From the NCBI RefSeq assembly GCF_001578705.1, contig NZ_KQ969037.1, positions 21,100 through 84,972 on the forward strand: a stretch of DNA of 63,873 bases, read 5' to 3'. Below are positions 9,709 to 18,473 of this stretch, one piece after another. Both the position numbers and the translations under genes were made by a program. Positions within the stretch are counted from its first letter, which is position 1, and every line of letters starts with the position of its first letter. This DNA is from Streptococcus oralis (GTDB lineage: Bacteria > Bacillota > Bacilli > Lactobacillales > Streptococcaceae). Under the pieces are notes generated by a model. It did no database searches. It worked only from the letters and a program-made list of their open reading frames with translations, and was not told the DNA's origin.

Positions 9709-10338
9709 ATGGGAAAAATTGAAGTCATTAATCATCCACTCATTCAGCATAAATTGTCAATCTTGCGTCGTACAGACACTTCTACAAAAGCTTTTCGTGA
9801 GCTAGTAGATGAGATTGCAATGTTGATGGGATATGAAGTACTTCGTGATCTTCCACTTGAAGATGTGGAAATCGAAACACCAATCACAAAGACCGTTCAA
9901 AAACAATTGGCTGGTAAAAAATTAGCGATTGTCCCAATCTTGCGTGCAGGCATCGGAATGGTAGATGGGCTCTTGAGCTTGGTTCCGGCAGCAAAAGTTG
10001 GACACATCGGTATGTACCGTGATGAAGAAACCCTTCAACCAGTTGAATACTTGGTGAAATTGCCTGAGGACATTGACCAACGTCAAATCTTTGTCGTCGA
10101 TCCAATGCTTGCAACAGGTGGATCAGCTATCTTGGCCGTTGACTCGCTTAAAAAACGTGGCGCATCAAATATCAAGTTTGTCTGCCTAGTAGCTGCTCCA
10201 GAAGGAGTGAAAGCTCTTCAAGCAGCTCACCCAAATGTCGAAATCTTTACAGCAGCTCTGGACGAACACTTGAATGAACATGGCTATATTGTTCCAGGTC
10301 TCGGAGATGCTGGAGACCGCTTGTTCGGTACGAAATAA
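9709..10338 (+). CDS. upp: Uracil phosphoribosyltransferase
   Basis: 209 residues from ATG 9709; an upstream in-frame TTG at 9688 is rejected because GAAGGAATT sits correctly before the ATG. The enzyme converts uracil and PRPP to UMP in pyrimidine salvage. The PRPP-binding motif [16 protein letters not shown] near residue 128 and the uracil-binding [17 protein letters not shown]-terminus are complete. It is monocistronic with its own extended -10 promoter and sits upstream of clpP. Confidence 0.95.
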   Translation: MGKIEVINHPLIQHKLSILRRTDTSTKAFRELVDEIAMLMGYEVLRDLPLEDVEIETPITKTVQKQLAGKKLAIVPILRAGIGMVDGLLSLVPAAKVGHIGMYRDEETLQPVEYLVKLPEDIDQRQIFVVDPMLATGGSAILAVDSLKKRGASNIKFVCLVAAPEGVKALQAAHPNVEIFTAALDEHLNEHGYIVPGLGDAGDRLFGTK

Positions 10339-10432
10339 GACTCAGATAGAGTCTTAAAGATGAAATTGGAGGATGTTTCTAATTTCGCGAGGAGGTTGAA
10401 TTTTTGATTCTGTCGATAGTATAGAGCAAAAA

Positions 10433-10462
10433 TTTGACCTTTTTTGACCAAAAAGATATAAT
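10433..10462 (+). promoter_or_regulatory. clpP promoter with CtsR operator
   Basis: TTTGACC (10433-10439) and TTTGACC (10443-10449) are, on the other strand, a perfect CtsR tandem heptad GGTCAAA-3 nt-GGTCAAA. The first copy supplies the -35 TTGACC; TATAAT lies at 10457-10462 with a 17-bp spacer. CtsR bound here would cover the -35 directly, so clpP should be heat-shock induced. Confidence 0.9.
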
Positions 10463-10516
10463 AGTTCTGTATTGAGTCGCATGACTAAGAAAATTCAACA
10501 TTAAAAGGAGAAATGA

Positions 10517-11107
10517 ATGATTCCTGTAGTTATTGAACAAACAAGCCGTGGAGAACGTTCCTATGACATTTACTCTCGTCTTCTGAAAGACCGCATCATC
10601 ATGCTAACTGGGCCAGTCGAAGACAACATGGCCAACTCCGTTATCGCCCAATTACTTTTCTTGGATGCCCAAGATAGTACAAAGGATATTTACCTTTATG
10701 TCAATACACCTGGAGGTTCTGTGTCAGCTGGTTTGGCAATCGTTGATACCATGAACTTTATCAAGGCAGATGTTCAAACCATCGTTATGGGAATGGCTGC
10801 ATCTATGGGGACTGTCATTGCATCAAGTGGCGCAAAAGGCAAACGCTTCATGCTTCCAAATGCAGAGTATATGATTCACCAACCAATGGGTGGAACAGGT
10901 GGCGGTACCCAACAAACAGATATGGCAATCGCTGCAGAACACTTGCTCAAAACACGTAAGACATTGGAGCAAATTCTTGCAGATAACTCTGGTAAATCAG
11001 TCGAGCAAATTCATGCAGATGCGGAACGTGATTACTGGATGAGTGCCCAAGAAACGCTTGAATATGGCTTTATTGATGAAATCATGACCAACAATTCTTT
11101 AAGCTAA
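10517..11107 (+). CDS. clpP: ATP-dependent Clp protease proteolytic subunit
   Basis: 196 residues, full length. Two heptameric rings form the degradation chamber used by Clp ATPases such as ClpE (encoded at 32.4-34.7 kb), ClpC and ClpX. The serine-protease triad is intact: Ser96 in MAASMGT, His121 in MIHQP and Asp172 in AERDYW. ATG 10517 follows AAAGGAGAA. The CtsR-overlapped promoter predicts derepression by heat or misfolded protein. A strong terminator follows, so it is monocistronic. Confidence 0.97.
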   Translation: MIPVVIEQTSRGERSYDIYSRLLKDRIIMLTGPVEDNMANSVIAQLLFLDAQDSTKDIYLYVNTPGGSVSAGLAIVDTMNFIKADVQTIVMGMAASMGTVIASSGAKGKRFMLPNAEYMIHQPMGGTGGGTQQTDMAIAAEHLLKTRKTLEQILADNSGKSVEQIHADAERDYWMSAQETLEYGFIDEIMTNNSLS

Positions 11108-11116
11108 GCAACCTAG

Positions 11117-11146
11117 AAAGCAAACTCGACGGAGTTTGCTTTTTTT
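11117..11146 (+). terminator. clpP terminator
   Basis: A 12-bp stem (AAAGCAAACTC / GAGTTTGCTTT core, loop GACG) runs into a T run just after the clpP stop. Confidence 0.9.
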
Positions 11147-11154
11147 GGTATAAT
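11146..11154 (+). promoter_or_regulatory. Extended -10 promoter of ylbG
   Basis: TGGTATAAT begins within the last T of the clpP terminator and lies 31 bp before the ylbG start. Confidence 0.6.
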
Positions 11155-11185
11155 AGGAGAAGATTTCTTAGAAAGAGGATCCCTC

Positions 11186-11455
11186 ATGTTTGAAAAAACA
11201 AATCGATCAGGATTAATCATCTATCTCTACTATAATCGAGATGCAAAAAAACTTCAGGAATATGGTGATATTTTCTATCATTCTAAACAGCATCGCTACT
11301 TGCAGCTCTATGTTCCAACTGAGGAGCTAGATGACTTAATTGAGAGATTAGGTAAGGAAAGATTTATCAAGAAAATTAGACGGTGTCACATTCAAGAGTT
11401 AGAGACTCCCTTTGTTGGCAATCTTTATCGAAATGAAGAAAACGTTATCATTTAA
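11186..11455 (+). CDS. ylbG: YlbG family protein (DUF2129, UPF0298)
   Basis: 89 residues, full length for this small cytoplasmic family. The sequence [20 protein letters not shown] and the later [15 protein letters not shown] stretch are characteristic. The biochemical function is not established. ATG 11186 is preceded by GAAAGAGGATCC. It has its own extended -10 element in the clpP terminator and lies 88 bp before the livJ gene, whose separate strong promoter starts right after it. Confidence 0.88.
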   Translation: MFEKTNRSGLIIYLYYNRDAKKLQEYGDIFYHSKQHRYLQLYVPTEELDDLIERLGKERFIKKIRRCHIQELETPFVGNLYRNEENVII

Positions 11456-11473
11456 AAAAGTCGAGCAAAAGTA

Positions 11474-11502
11474 TTGACAATTTTCTGATAATTCGGTATA
11501 TT
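11474..11502 (+). promoter_or_regulatory. livJ promoter with embedded CodY-like box
   Basis: Consensus -35 TTGACA (11474-11479) and TATATT (11497-11502) are 17 bp apart. The sequence AATTTTCTGATAATT at 11479-11493 matches the CodY consensus AATTTTCWGAAAATT at 14 of 15 positions and fills the spacer. CodY with bound isoleucine, leucine or valine would block RNA polymerase, matching the transporter's substrate. Confidence 0.85.
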
Positions 11503-11543
11503 CTTAACATACTATTTTTGAAACAACTATAAGGAGATTAAAA

Positions 11544-12704
11544 ATGAAGAAAAAATTTGCCCTATCTTTTGTGGCTCTTGCTAGCGTAGCTCTTCTCGCT
11601 GCCTGTGGAGAGGTCAAGTCAGGAGCGTCAAATACAACTGGTAACCCAGTAGACGAAAAGACTATCAAAATCGGTTTTAACTTTGAAGAAACAGGTGCTG
11701 TAGCTGCCTATGGTACTTCTGAACAAAAAGGTGCCCAACTTGCTGTTGATGAAATCAATGCTGCAGGTGGTATCGATGGAAAACAAATCGAAGTTGTGGA
11801 TAAAGATAACAAATCTGAAACTGCTGAGGCTGCCTCTGTTACAACTAACCTAGTTACCCAATCAAAAGTTACAGCTATCGTAGGACCTGCGACATCTGGT
11901 GCAACTGCTGCAGCTGTAGCCAACGCTACTCAAGCAGGAGTGCCATTAATCTCACCAAGTGCGACTCAAGATGGATTGACCAAAGGTCAAGAATATCTAT
12001 TTATCGGAACTTTCCAAGATAGCTTCCAAGGGAAGATCATTTCAAACTATGTGACAAACAAATTGAACGCTAAGAAGGTTGTTCTTTATACGGACAATGC
12101 TAGTGACTATGCTAAAGGTATTGCTAAATCTTTCCGCGAAGCCTACAAGGGTGAGATTGTAGCAGATGAAACGTTTGTGGCAGGTGATACAGACTTCCAA
12201 GCAGCCCTTACTAAAATGAAAGGGAAAGAGTTTGACGCTATCGTTGTTCCAGGTTACTACACAGAAGCAGGTAAAATCGTAAACCAAGCACGTGGTATGG
12301 GAATTGATAAACCAATCGTTGGTGGTGACGGCTTTAACGGTGAAGAATTTGTTCAACAAGCAACTGCTGAAAGAGCATCAAACATTTACTTCATCTCAGG
12401 ATTCTCAACTACAGTTGATGTTTCTGCAAAAGCTAAAGCTTTCCTTGAAGCTTACCGTGCTAAATACAATGAAGAACCTTCAACATTCTCAGCTTTGGCC
12501 TATGACTCAGTTTACCTAGTAGCTAATGCTGCAAAAGGTGCTAAAAACTCAGGTGAAATCAAGGACAACCTTGCTAAAACCAAAGATTTTGATGGTGTAA
12601 CTGGTCAAACGAGCTTTGATGCAGATCACAACACAGTGAAAACTGCTTACATGATGACCATGAACAATGGTAAAGTGGAAGCAGCAGAAGTTGTAAAACC
12701 ATAA
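11544..12704 (+). CDS. livJ: Branched-chain amino acid ABC transporter, substrate-binding lipoprotein
   Basis: 386 residues. An N-terminal lipoprotein signal (MKKKFALSFVALASVALLAA, then Cys21) anchors it outside the membrane, and the rest is a periplasmic-binding-protein type I fold (Peripla_BP_6): KIGFNFEETGAVAAYG, then VVDKDNKSE and IVGPATSGAT. It captures Leu, Ile or Val for the LivHM permease. ATG 11544 follows AAGGAGATTAAA. It heads a five-gene set of standard order; a stable intercistronic hairpin separates it from livH, as is typical when the binding protein is made in excess. Confidence 0.95.
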   Translation: MKKKFALSFVALASVALLAACGEVKSGASNTTGNPVDEKTIKIGFNFEETGAVAAYGTSEQKGAQLAVDEINAAGGIDGKQIEVVDKDNKSETAEAASVTTNLVTQSKVTAIVGPATSGATAAAVANATQAGVPLISPSATQDGLTKGQEYLFIGTFQDSFQGKIISNYVTNKLNAKKVVLYTDNASDYAKGIAKSFREAYKGEIVADETFVAGDTDFQAALTKMKGKEFDAIVVPGYYTEAGKIVNQARGMGIDKPIVGGDGFNGEEFVQQATAERASNIYFISGFSTTVDVSAKAKAFLEAYRAKYNEEPSTFSALAYDSVYLVANAAKGAKNSGEIKDNLAKTKDFDGVTGQTSFDADHNTVKTAYMMTMNNGKVEAAEVVKP

Positions 12705-12720
12705 CATTAGAATAGTAGTT

Positions 12721-12757
12721 GAAATAGGGAATGAGCCTTTGACTCACTCCCTGTTTC
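12721..12757 (+). other. Intercistronic hairpin between livJ and livH
   Basis: Arms 12721-12735 and 12743-12757 pair over 15 positions with one mismatch and one wobble, loop 7 nt. No T run follows, so it is more likely an mRNA-stabilising or partial-attenuation structure protecting the livJ message than a full terminator. Confidence 0.6.
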
Positions 12758-12822
12758 GGTGTTTATGAACTTGTGAAAATTGAGAAATTTCTAAAAAATA
12801 ACGATAGAAAAGAGTGAATGCT

Positions 12823-13692
12823 ATGCTCCAACAACTTGTGAATGGTTTAATTCTGGGTAGTGTTTATGCACTTTTGGCCCTGGGTTACACCATGGTTTAT
12901 GGAATTATCAAACTCATCAACTTCGCCCACGGTGATATTTATATGATGGGAGCCTTTATTGGTTACTTTTTGATTAATTCTTTCCAAATGGATTTCTTTT
13001 TAGCTTTAATTATTTCAATGGTAGGAACCGCACTACTTGGTGTTGTGATTGAATTTCTTGCCTACCGTCCTTTGCGACACTCTACACGTATTGCTGTATT
13101 GATTACTGCCATCGGAGTGTCTTTCCTACTGGAATACGGGATGGTTTACTTAGTCGGTGCCAATACTCGCGCCTTTCCTCAAGCCATTCAAACAGTTCGC
13201 TATGATTTGGGGCCAATCAGCTTGACAAATGTTCAGTTGATGATTCTAGCAGTTTCCTTACTCCTGATGATTTTATTGCAAGTGATTGTTCAAAAAACAA
13301 AAATGGGGAAAGCCATGCGTGCGGTATCAGTTGATAGTGATGCAGCTCAATTGATGGGAATTAATGTAAATCGTACAATCAGCTTTACCTTTGCTTTGGG
13401 TTCAGCCCTTGCTGGTGCAGCAGGTGTCCTCATTGCGCTTTACTACAACTCTCTTGAACCGTTAATGGGCGTGACTCCAGGTCTTAAATCTTTCGTTGCG
13501 GCCGTACTCGGTGGTATCGGGATTATTCCTGGTGCAGCTCTAGGGGGATTTGTGATTGGCTTGTTGGAAACATTTGCTACTGCCTTTGGTATGTCTGATT
13601 TCCGTGATGCTATCGTATATGGAATCTTGCTTTTGATTCTGATTGTTCGACCTGCAGGTATCCTTGGTAAGAATGTGAAAGAGAAGGTGTAA
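12823..13692 (+). CDS. livH: Branched-chain amino acid ABC transporter permease LivH
   Basis: 289 residues from ATG 12823; a GTG at 12814 is in frame but the AAAAGAG site is better spaced for the ATG. It is a multi-pass inner-membrane protein with the family opening LVNGLILGSVYALLALGYTM and the Asn-Phe-Ala-His motif in IKLINFAHGDIYMMG. The conserved coupling-loop region GKAMRAVSVDSDAAQLMGI contacts the ATPases. It pairs with LivM to form the translocation pore. livM starts 4 bp after its stop. Confidence 0.95.
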   Translation: MLQQLVNGLILGSVYALLALGYTMVYGIIKLINFAHGDIYMMGAFIGYFLINSFQMDFFLALIISMVGTALLGVVIEFLAYRPLRHSTRIAVLITAIGVSFLLEYGMVYLVGANTRAFPQAIQTVRYDLGPISLTNVQLMILAVSLLLMILLQVIVQKTKMGKAMRAVSVDSDAAQLMGINVNRTISFTFALGSALAGAAGVLIALYYNSLEPLMGVTPGLKSFVAAVLGGIGIIPGAALGGFVIGLLETFATAFGMSDFRDAIVYGILLLILIVRPAGILGKNVKEKV

Positions 13693-13696
13693 ACAA

Positions 13697-14653
13697 ATGA
13701 AGACAAATCTTAAAGTAAATATTCTCTGGTTATTCCTTCTGTTAGCAGGTTATGGGCTGATTAGTGTACTTGTTTCTGCTGGTGTTCTCAATCTATTCCA
13801 TGTCCAAATTTTAGAACAAATTGGGATTAATATCATCCTTGCAGTAGGTTTGAACTTAATCGTTGGTTTTTCAGGACAATTCTCACTCGGTCATGCAGGT
13901 TTTATGGCGATTGGGGCTTATGCAGCAGCGATTATTGGCTCAAAATCACCAACCTATGGTGCCTTCTTTGGAGCAATGGTCTTGGGTGCCTTGATTTCTG
14001 GTGCAGTAGCTTTGCTTGTTGGGATTCCAACTCTACGCTTGAAGGGGGACTATCTGGCTGTTGCAACACTAGGTGTTTCAGAAATCATTCGTATCTTTAT
14101 CATTAATGGTGGAAGTTTGACCAACGGTGCTGCTGGTATCTTGGGTATTCCAAACTTTACCAACTGGCAAATGGTTTATCTTTTTATAATTATCACAACT
14201 ATTGCAACCCTCAACTTCCTACGTAGTCCAATCGGACGCTCTACTCTATCTGTGCGTGAGGATGAGATTGCTGCAGAGTCCGTTGGGGTAAACACTACAA
14301 AGATCAAGATTATCGCTTTTGTCTTTGGTGCCATTACAGCAAGTATTGCTGGTTCACTTCAGGCTGGTTTTATCGGATCTGTTGTCCCAAAAGATTACAC
14401 CTTTATTAATTCCATCAACGTATTGATTATCGTTGTATTTGGTGGACTTGGGTCTATTACTGGTACCATCGTTTCAGCGATTGTTTTAGGAATTTTAAAT
14501 ATGCTCCTTCAAGATGTTGCTAGCGTACGTATGATTATCTACGCCTTGGCTCTTGTATTGGTCATGATTTTCAGACCAGGTGGACTTCTTGGGACATGGG
14601 AATTGAGTCTATCACGTTTCTTTAAAAAATCTAAGAAGGAGGGACAAAACTAA
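13697..14653 (+). CDS. livM: Branched-chain amino acid ABC transporter permease LivM
   Basis: 318 residues, second permease subunit. About eight to nine hydrophobic helices are visible. Family motifs include IGINIILAVGLNLIVGFSGQ, SLGHAGFMAIGAYAAA and the cytoplasmic loop RSTLSVREDEIAAESVGVNT. The last codon overlaps livG by one base (TAATG), giving tight translational coupling. It dimerises with LivH in the cytoplasmic membrane. Confidence 0.95.
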   Translation: MKTNLKVNILWLFLLLAGYGLISVLVSAGVLNLFHVQILEQIGINIILAVGLNLIVGFSGQFSLGHAGFMAIGAYAAAIIGSKSPTYGAFFGAMVLGALISGAVALLVGIPTLRLKGDYLAVATLGVSEIIRIFIINGGSLTNGAAGILGIPNFTNWQMVYLFIIITTIATLNFLRSPIGRSTLSVREDEIAAESVGVNTTKIKIIAFVFGAITASIAGSLQAGFIGSVVPKDYTFINSINVLIIVVFGGLGSITGTIVSAIVLGILNMLLQDVASVRMIIYALALVLVMIFRPGGLLGTWELSLSRFFKKSKKEGQN

Positions 14654-15417
14654 TGGCATTACTTGAAGTTAAACAGTTAACCAAACATTTTGGCGGTCTA
14701 ACAGCTGTTGGAGATGTCACTCTTGAATTGAACGAGGGAGAATTGGTTGGTCTGATTGGACCAAACGGGGCTGGTAAAACAACCCTTTTCAATCTCTTGA
14801 CCGGCGTTTATGAACCAAGCGAAGGTACTGTGACACTAGATGGACATCTCCTAAATGGGAAAACTCCCTATAAGATTGCCTCACTTGGTCTCAGTCGTAC
14901 TTTCCAAAATATTCGTTTGTTCAAGGACTTGACAGTTTTGGAAAATGTTTTGATTGCTTTTAGCAATCATCATAAACAACATGTCCTTGCGAGCTTTCTA
15001 CGTCTACCAGCTTTTTATAAGAATGAGGAAGAATTAAAAAGCAAAGCTTTGGACTTGCTGAAGATTTTTGATTTGGATGGTGACGCAGATACACTTGCTA
15101 AAAATCTGGCCTATGGTCAACAACGTCGATTAGAGATTGTTCGTGCTCTGGCAACCGAACCTAAGATCCTCTTTTTGGATGAACCTGCAGCTGGGATGAA
15201 TCCACAAGAAACGGCTGAATTGACAGAATTGATCCGCCGTATCAAAGATGAATTTAAAATTACCATCATGCTCATCGAACACGACATGAATTTGGTTATG
15301 GAAGTCACTGAGCGTATATATGTTCTCGAATATGGTCGTTTGATTGCTCATGGTACTCCGGATGAGATCAAGAACAACAAACGCGTTATCGAAGCTTATC
15401 TAGGAGGTGAAGCCTAA
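14653..15417 (+). CDS. livG: Branched-chain amino acid ABC transporter ATP-binding protein LivG
   Basis: 254 residues. ABC signatures are intact: Walker A GPNGAGKTT near residue 36, Q-loop FQNIRLF, the signature replaced by the Liv-type AYGQQRRLEI and Walker B ILFLDEPAAGMNP, followed by the switch His in IEHDMN. The absence of a canonical LSGGQ is normal for LivG. Start and stop both overlap neighbouring genes by one base. Confidence 0.95.
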   Translation: MALLEVKQLTKHFGGLTAVGDVTLELNEGELVGLIGPNGAGKTTLFNLLTGVYEPSEGTVTLDGHLLNGKTPYKIASLGLSRTFQNIRLFKDLTVLENVLIAFSNHHKQHVLASFLRLPAFYKNEEELKSKALDLLKIFDLDGDADTLAKNLAYGQQRRLEIVRALATEPKILFLDEPAAGMNPQETAELTELIRRIKDEFKITIMLIEHDMNLVMEVTERIYVLEYGRLIAHGTPDEIKNNKRVIEAYLGGEA

Positions 15418-16127
15418 TGTCTATGTTAAAAGTTGAAAACCTCTCTGTACATTACGGTATGATCCAAGCAGTTCGTGATGTAAGTTTCGAGGTTAATGAA
15501 GGTGAAGTTGTTTCCTTGATTGGTGCCAATGGTGCTGGTAAAACAACCATTCTTCGTACCCTTTCAGGTTTGGTTCGTCCAAGTGCTGGTAAAATTCAGT
15601 TTTTAGGAAAAGAAATTCAAAAGATGCCAGCGCAAAAAATCGTGGCAGGTGGCCTTTCACAAGTTCCTGAGGGACGCCATGTTTTCCCAGGCTTGACTGT
15701 TATGGAAAATCTAGAAATGGGAGCTTTCTTGAAGAAAAATCGTGAAGAAAATCAAGCTAACTTGAAAAAAGTTTTCTCACGCTTCCCACGTCTTGAAGAA
15801 CGCAAAAACCAAGATGCGGCGACCCTTTCAGGTGGTGAACAGCAGATGCTGGCTATGGGACGCGCTCTCATGTCTACGCCTAAGCTTCTTCTCTTGGACG
15901 AGCCGTCAATGGGACTTGCTCCTATCTTTATCCAAGAAATTTTTGATATCATTCAAGATATTCAGAAGCAAGGAACAACGGTTCTCCTAATTGAACAGAA
16001 CGCTAACAAGGCCCTTGCTATTTCTGACCGAGGTTATGTGCTTGAAACAGGTAAGATTGTCCTATCAGGAACAGGAAAAGAACTCGCAGCATCAGACGAA
16101 GTCAGAAAAGCATATCTAGGTGGCTAA
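15417..16127 (+). CDS. livF: Branched-chain amino acid ABC transporter ATP-binding protein LivF
   Basis: 236 residues, second ATPase of the transporter. Walker A is GANGAGKTT, the signature is LSGGEQQML and Walker B is LLLLDEPSMGLAP; the switch His position reads IEQNAN, the usual LivF form with Gln in place of His. It starts at ATG 15417 overlapping the livG stop. Immediately after its stop begins the 400-bp array of hairpin repeats, whose first stem may end the liv mRNA. Confidence 0.95.
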   Translation: MSMLKVENLSVHYGMIQAVRDVSFEVNEGEVVSLIGANGAGKTTILRTLSGLVRPSAGKIQFLGKEIQKMPAQKIVAGGLSQVPEGRHVFPGLTVMENLEMGAFLKKNREENQANLKKVFSRFPRLEERKNQDAATLSGGEQQMLAMGRALMSTPKLLLLDEPSMGLAPIFIQEIFDIIQDIQKQGTTVLLIEQNANKALAISDRGYVLETGKIVLSGTGKELAASDEVRKAYLGG

Positions 16128-16527
16128 AACAATCCAGTGGATTGTTTTAGTCGGCGGATAAGGATTGCGCAAGCAATTCTCCTCTGGTCTGGGAGACTAG
16201 TTTAGGTTGTGGATGGAGATTGCGCAAGCAATTTCCCCATAGTCCGGGGGACCTTTTTAGTCGGCAGATAAGGATTGCGCAAGCAATCATCCAATCCACT
16301 GGATTGTTTTAGTCGGTGGATAAGAATTGCCCAAGCAATTCTCCTCTAGTCTGGGGGACCTTTTTAGTCGGCAGATAAGGATTACGTAAGTAATCATCCG
16401 ATTCAGTGGATTGTTTTAGTCGGCGGATAAGAATTGCCCAAGCAATTCTCCTCTAGTCTGGGAGACTAGTTTAGGTTGCAGATGGAGATTGCGTAAGCAA
16501 TTATCTAATTTAGTGGATTATTTTGTA
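16128..16527. repeat. Tandem array of seven double-hairpin units plus a partial unit
   Basis: Units of about 53-57 bp start near 16128, 16185, 16240, 16293, 16347, 16400 and 16454, with a partial copy from about 16507. Each unit has a first small stem with a 3-nt loop (AATCC-AGT-GGATT, AGTCT-GGG-AGACT, GTCC-GGG-GGAC, AATCC-ACT-GGATT), then GTTTTAGTCGG or TTTTTAGTCGG, then a second self-complementary block (ATTGCGCAAGCAAT, AATTGCCCAAGCAATT, ATTACGTAAGTAAT). Changes on one side of a stem are matched on the other. No gene is supported here. Individual stems with T runs could stop liv transcription. Confidence 0.85.
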
Positions 16528-16537
16528 GATGAATTTG

Positions 16538-16566
16538 AAGAGCTCCAAATTTGGGGCTCTTTTTTC
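16538..16566 (+). terminator. Terminator at the end of the repeat array
   Basis: AAGAGCTCCA pairs with TGGGGCTCTT (one wobble) across an AATT loop and is followed by a T run. It isolates the next transcription unit from liv and array read-through. Confidence 0.85.
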
Positions 16567-16627
16567 GTTTGGTCCCTATTTTGATGGGCCTGATTTGAGC
16601 CCCCGTTTTCTTAATATAGAATCTAAC

Positions 16628-16656
16628 TTGACAAAAGCACGTGTTCATCATATAAT
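16628..16656 (+). promoter_or_regulatory. Strong promoter of the cytidylyltransferase-kinase/permease cassette
   Basis: TTGACA (16628-16633) and TATAAT (16651-16656) are both consensus and 17 bp apart, one of the strongest promoters in the window. A strong promoter in front of a gene that carries its own winged-helix domain suggests repression. Confidence 0.85.
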
Positions 16657-16693
16657 TAAATAAACAAAAATATTGAACAAAGAGGCTGAAGAT

Positions 16694-18472
16694 ATGCTAT
16701 CAGAAAAACAATTTAAACTTTTACGTTTTTTGTTGACCCACAAAGATGAAAACTTTACGCAGAGACAATTGGCTGAACAGCTAGATATCGCTTTGGGGAC
16801 GGTAAATAATCTTCTCAAGGAATGTAAAGAAGAGAAGTGGATCAGTGAGGAAAATAACTTAACTGACTTAGGTGAGGAGGCTTTGGCTCCGTATCAGGTG
16901 AAGAATGCCATTATCATGGCTGCAGGTATGAGTAGCCGCTTTGCTCCTTTGTCTTATGAGCTACCTAAAGGATTGCTTCAAGTTAAAGGTGAGCGTTTGA
17001 TTGAGAGAGAAATCAAGCAATTGCAAGAAGCTGGGATAGAGGACATTACAGTTATTGTAGGATATCTGCAAGAAAAAATGTTCTATCTGGCAGAAAAATT
17101 TGGCGTTAAAATCGTTGTGAATAATGATTACTACAAGTACAACAACTGTTCTTCTCTCATGCTAGTCAGAGATCAACTTTCCAACACTTATATCTGTTCA
17201 TCGGATAATTATTTTGTAGAAAATCCGTTTGAACGATACATTTACAGAGGTTACTATTCTACAATATTTGCAGAAGGGGACACGGACGAATACTGCTCTA
17301 AGGAAGATTCCAATCACACGATTATCGATATTCAAATCGGTGGGACGAATACTTGGGCTATGGTGGGGCATGTTTATTTTGATCGTGCATTTAGTGAAAA
17401 ATTCGTAGATATTTTAGAAACTGAATTTAAGCACGAACCATATCGCGAACAACTCTGGGAAGATTATTATAGTCGTCACGTCAAGGAACTTCCTTTGGAA
17501 GCTCGGCATTATTCAGCAGACATTGTTAAGGAGTTTGATTCACTAGATGAGTTGCGTCAGTTTGATGAACACTATTTGGTGAATACGAATTCGGAAATCA
17601 TTGATAACATCTGTAAGACATTAGGATGTATAGCTTCAGATATTGTCAATATCAAACCTCTAAAAGATGGTCTAACCAACACTTCGTTTTCATTTGACTG
17701 CCTAGGGAAGAAATATGTTTACCGCCATCCAGGTAGAGGAACGGAGAATTATATCGATCGTGCTAGTGAAGCGGCTTCCATGGAAATTGCTGCAAAATTG
17801 AAGATTGACCGTACCTTTGTCGCTATGAACAAGGATGAGGGCTGGAAAATTTCAGAATTTATCCCTAATGCCAAGCAACTAGATTATGATAATTGGGATG
17901 ATGTAGCAAAAGCAATGGAGCTCTTGAGACGCTTGCACAAATCTGGAGAAAAAACGGATCATTCTTTTGATCAATTTGAGGGAATTGATGATTTTAGACG
18001 AAAATTAAAGGCTAGCAATCGTTTTGAGTTTGATGGACTTGAAGAGTTGGATAAGAATGTCTCAGTTCTCGAGAAGCTTTTACAAGAAGATCAAGCGAAA
18101 AAGGTTCTCTGCCACGGAGATTCTTATAGCCCGAATTTCTTGTTGAATGAAGCTGGCGAAATGAGCTTGATTGATTGGGAATATTCTGGTATGGGAGATC
18201 CAGCAGGAGATTTAGGAACCTTTATCGGGTGTTCAAATTATACAGTAGAAGAAGCTGAAAAGGTACTTGAAATCTATCTACAAGAAGTTCCGGACAAGAA
18301 AACCAAACGTCACTATTTTGCCTATGTATCAGTGACTTCGTATTATTGGTTTTTGTGGGCCCTGTTCCAAGAAAGCGTTGGAAAACCAGTAGGTGAATTT
18401 CTTTATATCTGGTATCGTTATACCAAGCAGTATGGAAAACTTGCATTATATTTATACTTAGAGGAGAATTGA
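16694..18472 (+). CDS. Fused winged-helix / LicC-like nucleotidyltransferase / choline-kinase-like protein
   Basis: 592 residues from ATG 16694, which has AGAGG 8 nt upstream; a TTG at 16673 is in frame but unsupported. Three parts are visible. Residues 1-60 form a winged helix (FTQRQLAEQLDIALGTVNNL). From about 72, a nucleotidyltransferase domain opens with IIMAAGMSSRF and LPKGLLQV, as in LicC-type CTP:phosphocholine cytidylyltransferases. From about 325, a choline/aminoglycoside-kinase fold carries the catalytic HGDSYSPNF (His474) and IDWEYSGMGDPAGDLG (Asp494). Pneumococcal LicA and LicC are separate proteins. I infer phosphorylation then CDP activation of a choline-like substrate, with built-in regulation. 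Substrate and DNA target are unknown. A 61-residue peptide gene starts 1 bp after the stop. Confidence 0.85.
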   Translation: MLSEKQFKLLRFLLTHKDENFTQRQLAEQLDIALGTVNNLLKECKEEKWISEENNLTDLGEEALAPYQVKNAIIMAAGMSSRFAPLSYELPKGLLQVKGERLIEREIKQLQEAGIEDITVIVGYLQEKMFYLAEKFGVKIVVNNDYYKYNNCSSLMLVRDQLSNTYICSSDNYFVENPFERYIYRGYYSTIFAEGDTDEYCSKEDSNHTIIDIQIGGTNTWAMVGHVYFDRAFSEKFVDILETEFKHEPYREQLWEDYYSRHVKELPLEARHYSADIVKEFDSLDELRQFDEHYLVNTNSEIIDNICKTLGCIASDIVNIKPLKDGLTNTSFSFDCLGKKYVYRHPGRGTENYIDRASEAASMEIAAKLKIDRTFVAMNKDEGWKISEFIPNAKQLDYDNWDDVAKAMELLRRLHKSGEKTDHSFDQFEGIDDFRRKLKASNRFEFDGLEELDKNVSVLEKLLQEDQAKKVLCHGDSYSPNFLLNEAGEMSLIDWEYSGMGDPAGDLGTFIGCSNYTVEEAEKVLEIYLQEVPDKKTKRHYFAYVSVTSYYWFLWALFQESVGKPVGEFLYIWYRYTKQYGKLALYLYLEEN

Positions 18473-18473
18473 G

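Noticed and set aside
16128-16527. BOX or RUP elements
   Set aside because: The known BOX and RUP core sequences, as I remember them, are not present here or elsewhere in the window.
16128-16530. CRISPR array at the repeats after livF
   Set aside because: Units are contiguous hairpins with variable stems, not identical repeats separated by unique spacers, and no cas gene is present.
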